Positions 56,981 through 64,000 of a stretch of 64,000 nucleotides of DNA are shown one piece after another. Positions within the stretch are counted from its first letter, which is position 1, and every line of letters begins with the position of its first letter. The DNA is taken from positions 62,001-126,000 of the forward strand of contig NZ_JAKRNJ010000001.1 of assembly GCF_022346925.1 (NCBI RefSeq), in the 5' to 3' direction. Origin of the DNA: Microvirga sp. ACRRW. Its GTDB lineage: Bacteria; Pseudomonadota; Alphaproteobacteria; Rhizobiales; Beijerinckiaceae. Position numbers and translations under genes: made by a program. The notes beneath the pieces were generated by a model. That model was not told the origin of the DNA. It made no database searches and saw only the letters and a program-made list of their open reading frames with translations.

Positions 56981-58183
56981 TTAGGAACGCAACTGCTTGA
57001 TGAAGCTGTTCAGGCCACCTTCTTGGGTCTCGGTGGGGGCGAGGTTGAGCTTGCGGCGGGGCCCCTGCTCTTCCTGCTTCTGGCCTTCCACCTTGGGCGT
57101 CTGCGCCGAAAGGCGGCGCACCGGCCAGCCGTCGCTCCAATTGCCCATGTCGATGAATTTCGGGTCGCGCTGGAGAGCACCGGCATCCTTGCCCGCGAAC
57201 GCCGCCTCGGCCGCCATCTCGAAGGTCCTCCAGTAGGCGAGATAATCGAGAGTGTCGGTGCCGTTGTTGCCGAGCTGCTGGGTCAGGATTGTCTGGGGGC
57301 CGGACAACGACATGTCGGCGCTCCATTTCCAGGTGTTCTTCTGCTTCGGGTCTTTCGGCGGATCGGGCTGCAGCTTGATCGCCGAGACATCGTAGTCGGG
57401 TTTCGGCGAGCCGGGCGAGGCCAGGGTCGCGGTAAGTGCCGGATAGCCATGATCGTCGGAGCTGGCGCGCATGAAGAGTTTGCGGGTCACCGGCACGCCG
57501 CTCGCCGCCTCGAAGAGACGGCGAGAAGCGCGGTCACTCGGCAGATGCTCGCGGTCGCCGTTCATGATGACGATGAGGGTCGACGGATCGATCGTCGAAA
57601 GATCGCCGAGCATGATGCCGCGTTCCTTCTCGGTCGATGCGATGCCGCCCGGCATGAAGCCGAAGATCAGTTTCGGCGCGGGCATTGCCGGGCCCTCTGC
57701 AGCGGCAGCCACGTTGAGCGCCAGCGGTACACCCGCGGAATGGCCGATATAGGCCACGCGGGTCAGATCGGGCCGCGCATTCTGATCGGGGCCCAACTGC
57801 ACCAAGGCGTCGTTGATCAGAGATCCCGCCTTCAGCGTGGCATCCCCCGGACGGGAGCGGTTCACTTCCTGAAAACGCGGGATGATGACGAGATAGCCCT
57901 TGCGGGCGAGATGATCGATGAAGCCGCCGTAGAGCGCCGGGTTCACCGCGCCCCAGGAATGGAAGAACACCACCACCGGGCGGGGACTCGAGGGCGTATC
58001 GTTGCCGTAGAAAACGTAAGAACCGTAGCTGACGGTGCCGGTGTCGGTCTTGATCACCTCGGCGGCTTTGTAATCCTTGCCTCCGGGCCCCTTCTCCGGC
58101 TGCGGCGGCGGAGAAGCCGCGAACGCTATGGGTGCGGCGAGGCACGAACCGAGGAAAACAAGGGCAGTCAGCGAGCGGCGCAT
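56981..58183 (-). CDS. secreted alpha/beta hydrolase
   Basis: A 400-residue protein with a signal peptide (MRRSLTALVFLGSCLAAPIA). The hydrolase core has VVVFFHSWG, GGFIDHLARKGYLVIIPRFQ, nucleophile in YIGHSAGVPLAL near residue 150 and DHGYPALTA with a His. A C-terminal tail of about 80 residues is charged (QKQEEQGPRRK). PETase-like or dienelactone hydrolase relatives exist; the substrate is unknown. It precedes murI. Confidence 0.85.
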   Translation of the reverse strand: MRRSLTALVFLGSCLAAPIAFAASPPPQPEKGPGGKDYKAAEVIKTDTGTVSYGSYVFYGNDTPSSPRPVVVFFHSWGAVNPALYGGFIDHLARKGYLVIIPRFQEVNRSRPGDATLKAGSLINDALVQLGPDQNARPDLTRVAYIGHSAGVPLALNVAAAAEGPAMPAPKLIFGFMPGGIASTEKERGIMLGDLSTIDPSTLIVIMNGDREHLPSDRASRRLFEAASGVPVTRKLFMRASSDDHGYPALTATLASPGSPKPDYDVSAIKLQPDPPKDPKQKNTWKWSADMSLSGPQTILTQQLGNNGTDTLDYLAYWRTFEMAAEAAFAGKDAGALQRDPKFIDMGNWSDGWPVRRLSAQTPKVEGQKQEEQGPRRKLNLAPTETQEGGLNSFIKQLRS

Positions 58184-58246
58184 GGCGATCTCAGATCAAA
58201 TGTGCGGAGCAAAAAGGGCTCCGGGCAACACTAGAGCAGAAGAGAT

Positions 58247-59026
58247 TTAAGGCTTTCTCAACCGGCGCCCTTCCGCAAGTGCGCGAATCGCCCCGCGCAG
58301 GGTGCGAACATCCTGCTCTGTCATTTCAAGCCGGTGGAAAATATCACGCATATTCCGGGCCATAACTGGCTTTTTATCTTCAGGATAGAAGTTCACCGCC
58401 TCCAACTCATCCTCGAGATAATCGAAGAAAGAAGTAACCATCTCGCGAGATGCCGGCGGTGAAATTCTCTCGCCGGAAAACGGCAGCGCCCCGCCGGTCG
58501 CAAGCTTGTACCATTCATACGAGACGAGCAGCACCGCCTGGGCGAGGTTGAGCGACGAGAATTGCGGATCGACCGGGAAGGTGATGATGGCATCCGCCAG
58601 CGACACCTCATCGTTCTCAAGGCCCGTCCGCTCGCGCCCGAACATGATGCCGATGCGCTGCCCCTCGCCACTTCGCCGGTGCGCCTCTGTCATCGCCGTA
58701 TCCGGCCCGAACACGCGCTTCATCTGCCCCCGCTCGCGCGCGGTGGTGGCGAAGACGAAGTTGAGATCGGCAATCGCCTCGCGCGCCGTGTCGTAGAGAA
58801 TCGCGCCTTCCAGCACATGTACCGCGCCGGAAGCCGCCGAATGCGCGCCTTTTCTGGGCCAGCCATCGCGCGGAGCGACGATGCGCAGTTCCGAGAGACC
58901 GAAATTGGCCATGGCGCGCGCCACCATGCCGATATTCTCGGCCAGTTGGGGCTCAACGAGGATGATGGTTGGGAGCTTCATTGCATTGAGGTCTTGAGTG
59001 ATCGGCTGAACAGAGTTCACTTCCAT
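58247..59026 (-). CDS. trmJ: tRNA (cytidine/uridine-2'-O-)-methyltransferase TrmJ
   Basis: A 259-residue SPOUT methyltransferase modifying the tRNA anticodon loop. Motifs: ILVEPQLAENIGMVARAM, IMFGRERTGLENDEV and SLNLAQAVLLVSYEWYK. ATG 59026 follows GGAG; ATG 58981 (MKLPTIILVE) is an alternative start right at the domain. Confidence 0.92.
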   Translation of the reverse strand: MEVNSVQPITQDLNAMKLPTIILVEPQLAENIGMVARAMANFGLSELRIVAPRDGWPRKGAHSAASGAVHVLEGAILYDTAREAIADLNFVFATTARERGQMKRVFGPDTAMTEAHRRSGEGQRIGIMFGRERTGLENDEVSLADAIITFPVDPQFSSLNLAQAVLLVSYEWYKLATGGALPFSGERISPPASREMVTSFFDYLEDELEAVNFYPEDKKPVMARNMRDIFHRLEMTEQDVRTLRGAIRALAEGRRLRKP

Positions 59027-59108
59027 ACGCCCCATGCTCCCGGGCCGCCACATTGATTTCCCGATCAAGCTTCACAGATGGCATCTTAAGCCCAATGGCG
59101 GGAAAGCG

Positions 59109-59858
59109 ATGCTCGTCGGTAGCGAAATCCTGATTTCGGTCGCCACCTTTATCCTCCTCGTGGGGGTTTCACTCGGCTGCCTGTTCGGACACACCAGGCT
59201 TTCCCCCAAACAGCTTCAGGAAGACACGAACGCCACCGTCCGGATCGTCGCCAATGTCTTCGTGGTCATCGCGTCCCTGGTGCTGGGCCTCATGCTGAAC
59301 TCGGCCAAAAACACGTTTCAGGCCGTGGACGACGATCTTCATGCCTATGCGACCGATCTCATCCTGCTGGACAAGACGATCCGCGCGCTGGGGCCGCTCG
59401 GCGACGACGCCCATCGCGGGCTTGTCGCCTATCTGGAGAGAGCACTCAGCGCCAATCCCGGCGTCGCAGCCGACCGGGAGGCCGGCATCCTGCTGGACGA
59501 GGTCGGGAATCGTCTCAGGGCGATCCGTGTCACGGACGATCAGCAGACAGCCCTCTGGAACGAGGCGCGGCAACTCTATCGGGAAGTCCTCGACCAGCGC
59601 TGGGTCATCGCCGGTCAATCGGGAGGAACGATCCCGATGCCTCTCGTCATCGTCGTGATCGCTTGGCTTGTCCTGATCTTCGCAAGTTTCGGCTACCGGT
59701 CGCCCCGGAATACGGTGGTCATCAGCACGCTCGTCGCCGCAGCCCTCCTCATCTCCGCCTCGCTCTGCCTGATCCTGGACATGGACAACCCATCATCGGG
59801 ACTGATCCAGGTCTCGGACATGCCCTTGCAGCGTGTCCTGGAGCAGATCCGGCAATAA
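59109..59858 (+). CDS. DUF4239 family membrane protein
   Basis: A 249-residue protein with two N-terminal TM segments (ILISVATFILLVGVSLGCLF and VFVVIASLVLGLMLNSAK) and two at the C-terminus (LVIVVIAWLVLIFASFGY and STLVAAALLISASLCLIL), flanking a soluble helical domain. This layout is typical of the bestrophin-like DUF4239 family. Divergent from trmJ. Confidence 0.85.
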   Translation: MLVGSEILISVATFILLVGVSLGCLFGHTRLSPKQLQEDTNATVRIVANVFVVIASLVLGLMLNSAKNTFQAVDDDLHAYATDLILLDKTIRALGPLGDDAHRGLVAYLERALSANPGVAADREAGILLDEVGNRLRAIRVTDDQQTALWNEARQLYREVLDQRWVIAGQSGGTIPMPLVIVVIAWLVLIFASFGYRSPRNTVVISTLVAAALLISASLCLILDMDNPSSGLIQVSDMPLQRVLEQIRQ

Positions 59859-59954
59859 AGCTCCAGATCGGAACCCAGTCCGGTTGAAGGCATTGTTTCC
59901 TCTGCCGCCTCCCGGCCGGCTTCCCGCTTTCATCAGATCCTTCCGGAGTTGAAA

Positions 59955-60332
59955 TTGCCCTGGCTGCGCAGGTTTGTGACATTGCTTTGCCTCATCCTGG
60001 CATCCCCGGTCTCGGCCCGTTCCGGCATCAGCAACCCGCAGACATCCGCCCCCCTTTTCCATGGCAACTGGTGCGGCGCAGGCGATGCCAATCGCGCCTC
60101 CCCCATCGACAGGCTCGATGCCGCCTGCCGGGCGCACGACCTTTGCTATGAGCGGGTCGGGCGGGGAGCCTGCATCTGCGACCAGGCGCTCCTGAAGGCG
60201 ACGGCGGCTCTCATCCGGAACCCAACGACCCAGGCCAACCTGCGAAGCAAGGCTGCCACGGTGAATTCCCTGTTCAGCGCCGTCCTGTGTCGGGAGGATG
60301 GGAAAAACGTCCAAAGCCGCAGAAAGCGCTGA
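59955..60332 (+). CDS. secreted phospholipase A2-like protein
   Basis: A 125-residue exported protein starting with TTG 59955, 6 bases after GGAG (a TTG at 59949 is an alternative); no in-frame ATG fits. The signal peptide LRRFVTLLCLILASPVSARS precedes a PLA2-type calcium loop HGNWCGAGD and the catalytic His-Asp in DAACRAHDLCYERVG, with further cysteines CICDQ and LCRED. It would hydrolyse phospholipids at sn-2 in the periplasm or outside the cell. Confidence 0.85.
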   Translation: MPWLRRFVTLLCLILASPVSARSGISNPQTSAPLFHGNWCGAGDANRASPIDRLDAACRAHDLCYERVGRGACICDQALLKATAALIRNPTTQANLRSKAATVNSLFSAVLCREDGKNVQSRRKR

Positions 60333-60441
60333 ATTGGGGCGATCCCCCCACCTTCCCCCGGAGCCTTAACCGCGCTATAGCCCCGGCAACCCGTCTGCCG
60401 CAGGCAGGCCGTTTCAGCCCTGGAAAAACAAGGTGAGATCA

Positions 60442-61656
60442 ATGGCGAAGATCAAGGTTGCCAATCCGGTCGTCGAACTCGACGGCGACGAGATGACCCG
60501 CATTATTTGGCACTTCATCAAAGAGAAGCTGATCCACCCCTATCTCGACATCGACCTGAAGTACTACGACCTGGGCATCGAGCACCGCGATGCCACCAGC
60601 GACAAGGTCACGGTCGAAGCCGCAGAGGCCATCAAGAAGTACGGCGTCGGCGTGAAGTGCGCCACCATCACGCCGGACGAGGCCCGCGTGGAAGAGTTCA
60701 AGCTGAAGGACATGTGGAAGTCGCCCAACGGCACGATCCGCAACATCCTCGGCGGCGTGATCTTCCGCGAGCCGATCATCTGCAAGAACGTTCCGCGCCT
60801 CGTGCCCGGCTGGACCCAGCCGATCATCGTCGGCCGTCACGCCTTCGGCGACCAGTACAAGGCCACCGATTTCAAGGTGCCCGGCAAGGGCCGCATGACG
60901 ATCAAGTTCGAGGGCGAGGACGGCACCGTCATCGAGAAGGAAGTCTTCAAGTTCCCGGGTGCCGGCGTCGCCATGGCGATGTACAACCTGGACGAGTCGA
61001 TCCGCGAGTTCGCCCGCGCCTCCATGAACTACGGCCTGAACCGCAAGTATCCGGTCTATCTCTCCACGAAGAACACCATCCTCAAGGCCTATGACGGCCG
61101 CTTCAAGGACATCTTCGAGGAAGTCTACCAAAACGAGTTCAAGGCGAAGTTCGACGCCGCCGGCATCACCTACGAGCACCGCCTCATCGACGACATGGTG
61201 GCCTCGGCCCTCAAGTGGTCGGGCGGCTATGTGTGGGCCTGTAAGAACTACGACGGCGACGTGCAGTCCGACACCGTCGCCCAGGGCTTCGGCTCGCTCG
61301 GCCTCATGACCTCCGTGCTGATGACGCCGGACGGCCAGACAGTGGAAGCGGAAGCCGCCCACGGCACCGTGACCCGCCACTACCGCGAGCACCAGAAGGG
61401 CAAGGAGACCTCGACCAACTCCATCGCTTCGATCTTCGCCTGGACCCGCGGCCTCGCCCACCGCGCCAAGCTCGACAACAACCCCGAGCTCGCCAAGTTC
61501 GCCGCGACCCTCGAGAAGGTCTGCGTGGACACGGTCGAGTCTGGCTTCATGACGAAGGACCTCGCTCTCCTCGTCGGCGCGGAGCAGAAGTGGCTCTCCA
61601 CCACCGGCTTCCTCGACAAGATCGACGAGAACCTCAAGAAGGCGATGGCGGCTTAA
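60442..61656 (+). CDS. icd: NADP-dependent isocitrate dehydrogenase
   Basis: Citric acid cycle enzyme producing 2-oxoglutarate and NADPH. The 404-residue product is the eukaryote-like dimeric form: [51 protein letters not shown] and [19 protein letters not shown] 60442 is preceded by AGGTGAG. Confidence 0.97.
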   Translation: MAKIKVANPVVELDGDEMTRIIWHFIKEKLIHPYLDIDLKYYDLGIEHRDATSDKVTVEAAEAIKKYGVGVKCATITPDEARVEEFKLKDMWKSPNGTIRNILGGVIFREPIICKNVPRLVPGWTQPIIVGRHAFGDQYKATDFKVPGKGRMTIKFEGEDGTVIEKEVFKFPGAGVAMAMYNLDESIREFARASMNYGLNRKYPVYLSTKNTILKAYDGRFKDIFEEVYQNEFKAKFDAAGITYEHRLIDDMVASALKWSGGYVWACKNYDGDVQSDTVAQGFGSLGLMTSVLMTPDGQTVEAEAAHGTVTRHYREHQKGKETSTNSIASIFAWTRGLAHRAKLDNNPELAKFAATLEKVCVDTVESGFMTKDLALLVGAEQKWLSTTGFLDKIDENLKKAMAA

Positions 61657-61679
61657 CGGCCAGCTTTCATGTGCGCATC

Positions 61680-61706
61680 GAAACGGGAGCCGCTGGCTCC
61701 CGTTTC
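61680..61706 (+). terminator. intrinsic terminator of icd
   Basis: A 12-bp perfect stem GAAACGGGAGCC/GGCTCCCGTTTC around GCT, followed by a T-rich run on the plus strand, just before the convergent DUF1963 gene. Confidence 0.85.
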
Positions 61707-61710
61707 CGTT

Positions 61711-62628
61711 TCAATGGCATTGCAAAATCAGGTGAGCCTTGTCGAACCGCCGCGCCTTGAGGTCGGACCGTTTGATCCAGACATAAAGCAGGCCCAGATC
61801 GTCCCAGACCATATCGTGCTCTTCATCAGATGCGATCTGGAAGAGGAAAACCCACTCCTCGCGCTCCGCTTCGACATTGATATGAGCGATTGCCTCTTCG
61901 TCCACCCAGGCATCAGAAGTTAGCCCATGGGAGACGAGGACACATTGAGCCGCCATATCGCCCTGAATCTGGCTCGGATGACCTCCGACGTGATGAACTT
62001 TCTCATCGTTGTCCTCATGCCATTGAGACCACTCACTGAACGCATCCTCGTCGATAAACTCCAGCGCTTCCCCGCTTTGCGGAGAGAGTGACGAGAGCGA
62101 AGGCTCGCATCGGACAGCAAGCGCCTCGAATTGGGTTAGGACTGAATCGTCAGGAGCCTGAACTCTGATCAGATCGGATACGGGAGATGTATCGTAAATC
62201 AGGCGAGAACCGTTAAGTGCAGCAGGCTGCAAGCCCCAGGGCATGTCAAAGACATCGTAGAAAAGAAAAAGCCGCCCTTCCTTCGGAAGATCAGGATCGG
62301 TAGGCCCAGCTGCCGCTACTTCCGCCAGATCGATCTGCGCAACGAAAGAAAGAGGGCAAGGACGCGTGGCAGCACGGCGGATTTCCTCATCGTATTCCCC
62401 CCTTTCCTCGGCATCCGAATAAGGCTCGCGCCAAGGCCACGGGATCGGAGCAGGTAGATCAGGCCGCCCTCCGATTTTCGTCGCGCCGAGCCTGATATCG
62501 CCTTCATCAGCCACAGGGATGCTTTCGAGGACCACGGAAGGCTTAGACAAGCCTGCGATCTTACGCGCGGTCTCTTCGCTCAAGCCCATGTCCAGCAGTT
62601 TGGCTTCAATATCGGCAATTGTGTGCAA
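61711..62628 (-). CDS. DUF1963 (YwqG-like) protein
   Basis: A 305-residue cytosolic protein with RLGATKIGGRPDLPAPIPWP, LSFVAQIDLAEV, GRLFLFYDVF and a C-terminal MVWDDLGLLYVWIKRSDLKA, the DUF1963 pattern. The start is TTG 62628 after GGGGAAAAG; ATG 62589 is an alternative. Function unknown. Confidence 0.85.
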   Translation of the reverse strand: MHTIADIEAKLLDMGLSEETARKIAGLSKPSVVLESIPVADEGDIRLGATKIGGRPDLPAPIPWPWREPYSDAEERGEYDEEIRRAATRPCPLSFVAQIDLAEVAAAGPTDPDLPKEGRLFLFYDVFDMPWGLQPAALNGSRLIYDTSPVSDLIRVQAPDDSVLTQFEALAVRCEPSLSSLSPQSGEALEFIDEDAFSEWSQWHEDNDEKVHHVGGHPSQIQGDMAAQCVLVSHGLTSDAWVDEEAIAHINVEAEREEWVFLFQIASDEEHDMVWDDLGLLYVWIKRSDLKARRFDKAHLILQCH

Positions 62629-62718
62629 AGGCTTTTCCCCTGTTTAGCATTTGGAAGGGTTCATTTTTCTGGAGATAAGCCTACGATACGAAACAACGGA
62701 ACGACAACAGGCATAACC

Positions 62719-63570
62719 ATGGCGCGCCATCTGATAAAAAAACTGCTGCGTCTCGACCTTTTCCTGCTTTTGGCGGCAGTCTGCATTCTTGGAATCCAGA
62801 GCACCGCTCAAGCCCAATCTCAACTTCAAGCCGTCCGCCTGCGTGAGATCAAGGATCTCGACAAGCTCGATCCCAACTGGATCATGGGGGTGTGCAATCT
62901 GCCCGGCCTCGAATGCAACAAGGTGGAAGTGCCGCGCCTGTTCGAGCGCAAGACGGAAACAGGTCGAGAGTTCTATGCCGTGATGGTGAACAGGACGATC
63001 TCCCGTCTTGAAATGAAAGCACCGGGCCAGTGGCAACTTCTGAACCGTTGGAGTTTCGAGAAATATCCCCTGCCAACGGCTCAAGACGGTTCAGAGGCGA
63101 GGATGATCGACATCCACCCTGCCCTCTATCCCGCAGGTCCCGGCCTTTGGGCCGTTGCCGTGCTCGATGATAAGTTGGAAAGCTATTCAGGTGGCGGCGC
63201 TCAATTCGTCATCGCGGATTTCGTGACACTCGATCCAGCAATCACAGACATCGATGAAGATCAGCGGAAGTTCGGCAATATCCCTTTCAGCTGCAACAAA
63301 ACCGTGCGCGCCTGCTTTACGGAAAAAGAACATAAGACCTCGCCGCATTGCCACGACGAGAGCACAGGTTATCTCACGCTGAAATATGCGGCGACCACAG
63401 CAAGTCGTTACTACGACTGGACAGCCACCTGGAACGAAACGTCCTGGCCCGCAGGCGTTCCTCTATCCAAAGAGAAAACGACGCAGCAAACACTTGCTCT
63501 TAAGCCAGATTCAAAATCCGAGGCATTTGACGCGTTCGCATTCTGCGACGGAGGGCCCGCAGGCCGATAG
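62719..63570 (+). CDS. exported hypothetical protein
   Basis: A 283-residue protein with an N-terminal signal peptide (LLRLDLFLLLAAVCILGIQS, cleaved near AQAQSQ). Cysteines occur in VCNLPGLECN and in SCNKTVRACF. No recognised family. Divergent from the DUF1963 gene, with the 90-base gap holding its promoter. Confidence 0.75.
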   Translation: MARHLIKKLLRLDLFLLLAAVCILGIQSTAQAQSQLQAVRLREIKDLDKLDPNWIMGVCNLPGLECNKVEVPRLFERKTETGREFYAVMVNRTISRLEMKAPGQWQLLNRWSFEKYPLPTAQDGSEARMIDIHPALYPAGPGLWAVAVLDDKLESYSGGGAQFVIADFVTLDPAITDIDEDQRKFGNIPFSCNKTVRACFTEKEHKTSPHCHDESTGYLTLKYAATTASRYYDWTATWNETSWPAGVPLSKEKTTQQTLALKPDSKSEAFDAFAFCDGGPAGR

Positions 63571-63666
63571 ACCCTGCTCATTTGCAGGAGCGCATAAACA
63601 ACGACCTCACTCACCCTTTTCAGGCGAATGAGGCCTTATCAAAATAAGAGACACGCAAAGCGCTTC

Positions 63667-63828
63667 TTAGTGCTTCTCGTTTTGCCCGCTTGCGCTCTCC
63701 TGCGGAGAGCGTCTCTTCTCGCGCCTGATGCGCTTCATGAGAGCAATCGACGCCAGCATCGTGCGCTCGAGTTGATTCAACATCGGCAACGTCTCGGGAG
63801 AGGGTGATGAATGCTTGATGTCTTGCAT
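63667..63828 (-). CDS. small basic protein (53 aa)
   Basis: ATG 63828 lies 7 bases after AGAGG and opens 53 codons: MQDIKHSSPSPETLPMLNQL, then ERTMLASIALMKRIRREKRR. A short amphipathic helix ends in a basic cluster. Convergent with the exported hypothetical gene. From 63829 to the window edge I see no gene. Confidence 0.55.
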   Translation of the reverse strand: MQDIKHSSPSPETLPMLNQLERTMLASIALMKRIRREKRRSPQESASGQNEKH

Positions 63829-64000
63829 GCTCCGACCTCTGCCTTTCCTGATAGATTACACAAACTGTTCGGATAAGAATCTGGCTTGGCAGTAGGGCTA
63901 GAATGTGGCCCGGTTAGGAATGATCTAAGCATCCGGCGGCCCAAAATCGCGCCTGGAATGAAAGCGGCGATAACGTTGCTTGGACAGACCGGCCAATTGC

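Overview
The window is high-GC chromosomal DNA of an alphaproteobacterium, most likely a Hyphomicrobiales (Rhizobiales) member near the Methylobacteriaceae/Microvirga group. Lineage markers are usg, DUF3126, a DUF6867 gene inside the liv operon, a NepR-type anti-sigma protein, a CtrA-type TTAA-N7-TTAA site, an eukaryote-like NADP isocitrate dehydrogenase and an alphaproteobacterial porin. The genus is inferred from these families, not from a database match.

Layout. 1-4.3 kb: end of a YfhO-like membrane protein, a secreted repeat protein and a CBS-BON fusion. 4.3-12.2 kb: housekeeping block with an IscU-like scaffold, yidD and thrS on the minus strand, divergent from folE, hisI, an MFS exporter and a patatin phospholipase, followed by a CBS protein and a rhomboid protease. 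12.2-19.7 kb: transglutaminase-like peptidase behind a CtrA-like site, gamma carbonic anhydrase, DUF3126, cysE, a crotonase, a methyltransferase, an alpha/beta hydrolase, palindromic extragenic repeats, a well-supported 6S RNA candidate, a zinc-finger protein, an FAD monooxygenase and tRNA-Leu(TAA). 19.76-20.39 kb: a low-GC strip next to the tRNA with two strong terminators and no convincing protein.

20.4-28.3 kb: a stress and envelope region. It holds a 930-aa hybrid sensor kinase, a NepR-like anti-sigma protein behind a sigma-EcfG-like promoter, a YflT-like membrane-anchored protein, a single-domain response regulator, several proteins of 24-92 aa (some of 60 aa or fewer, so easily missed), a lipoprotein and a porin. 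This is the most interesting part of the window.

28.3-39.1 kb: Aas-like acyl activating enzyme, gpt, a MoaB/CinA-type protein, sfsA, FkbM methyltransferase, map, radC, PRC-barrel protein, ExoD, usg, and a divergent XRE-cupin/GNAT versus formyltransferase pair around nested operators, then a flavin reductase. 39.4-45.0 kb: complete branched-chain amino acid ABC transporter (livH-livM-livG-livF-DUF6867-livK). 45-64 kb: mostly housekeeping genes (ccdA, P1 peptidase, degenerate LuxR-like protein, dadA-like oxidase, rpe, purB, cfa, RBBP9-like hydrolase, Spy/CpxP-like protein, rpsD, murI, secreted hydrolase, trmJ, DUF4239, secreted phospholipase A2-like protein, icd, DUF1963) ending with two hypothetical genes.

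No insertion sequence, transposase, integrase, phage gene or CRISPR array was seen. Starts were chosen from ribosome binding sites and family N-termini. Product names come from motif recognition by eye and were not checked by any search.
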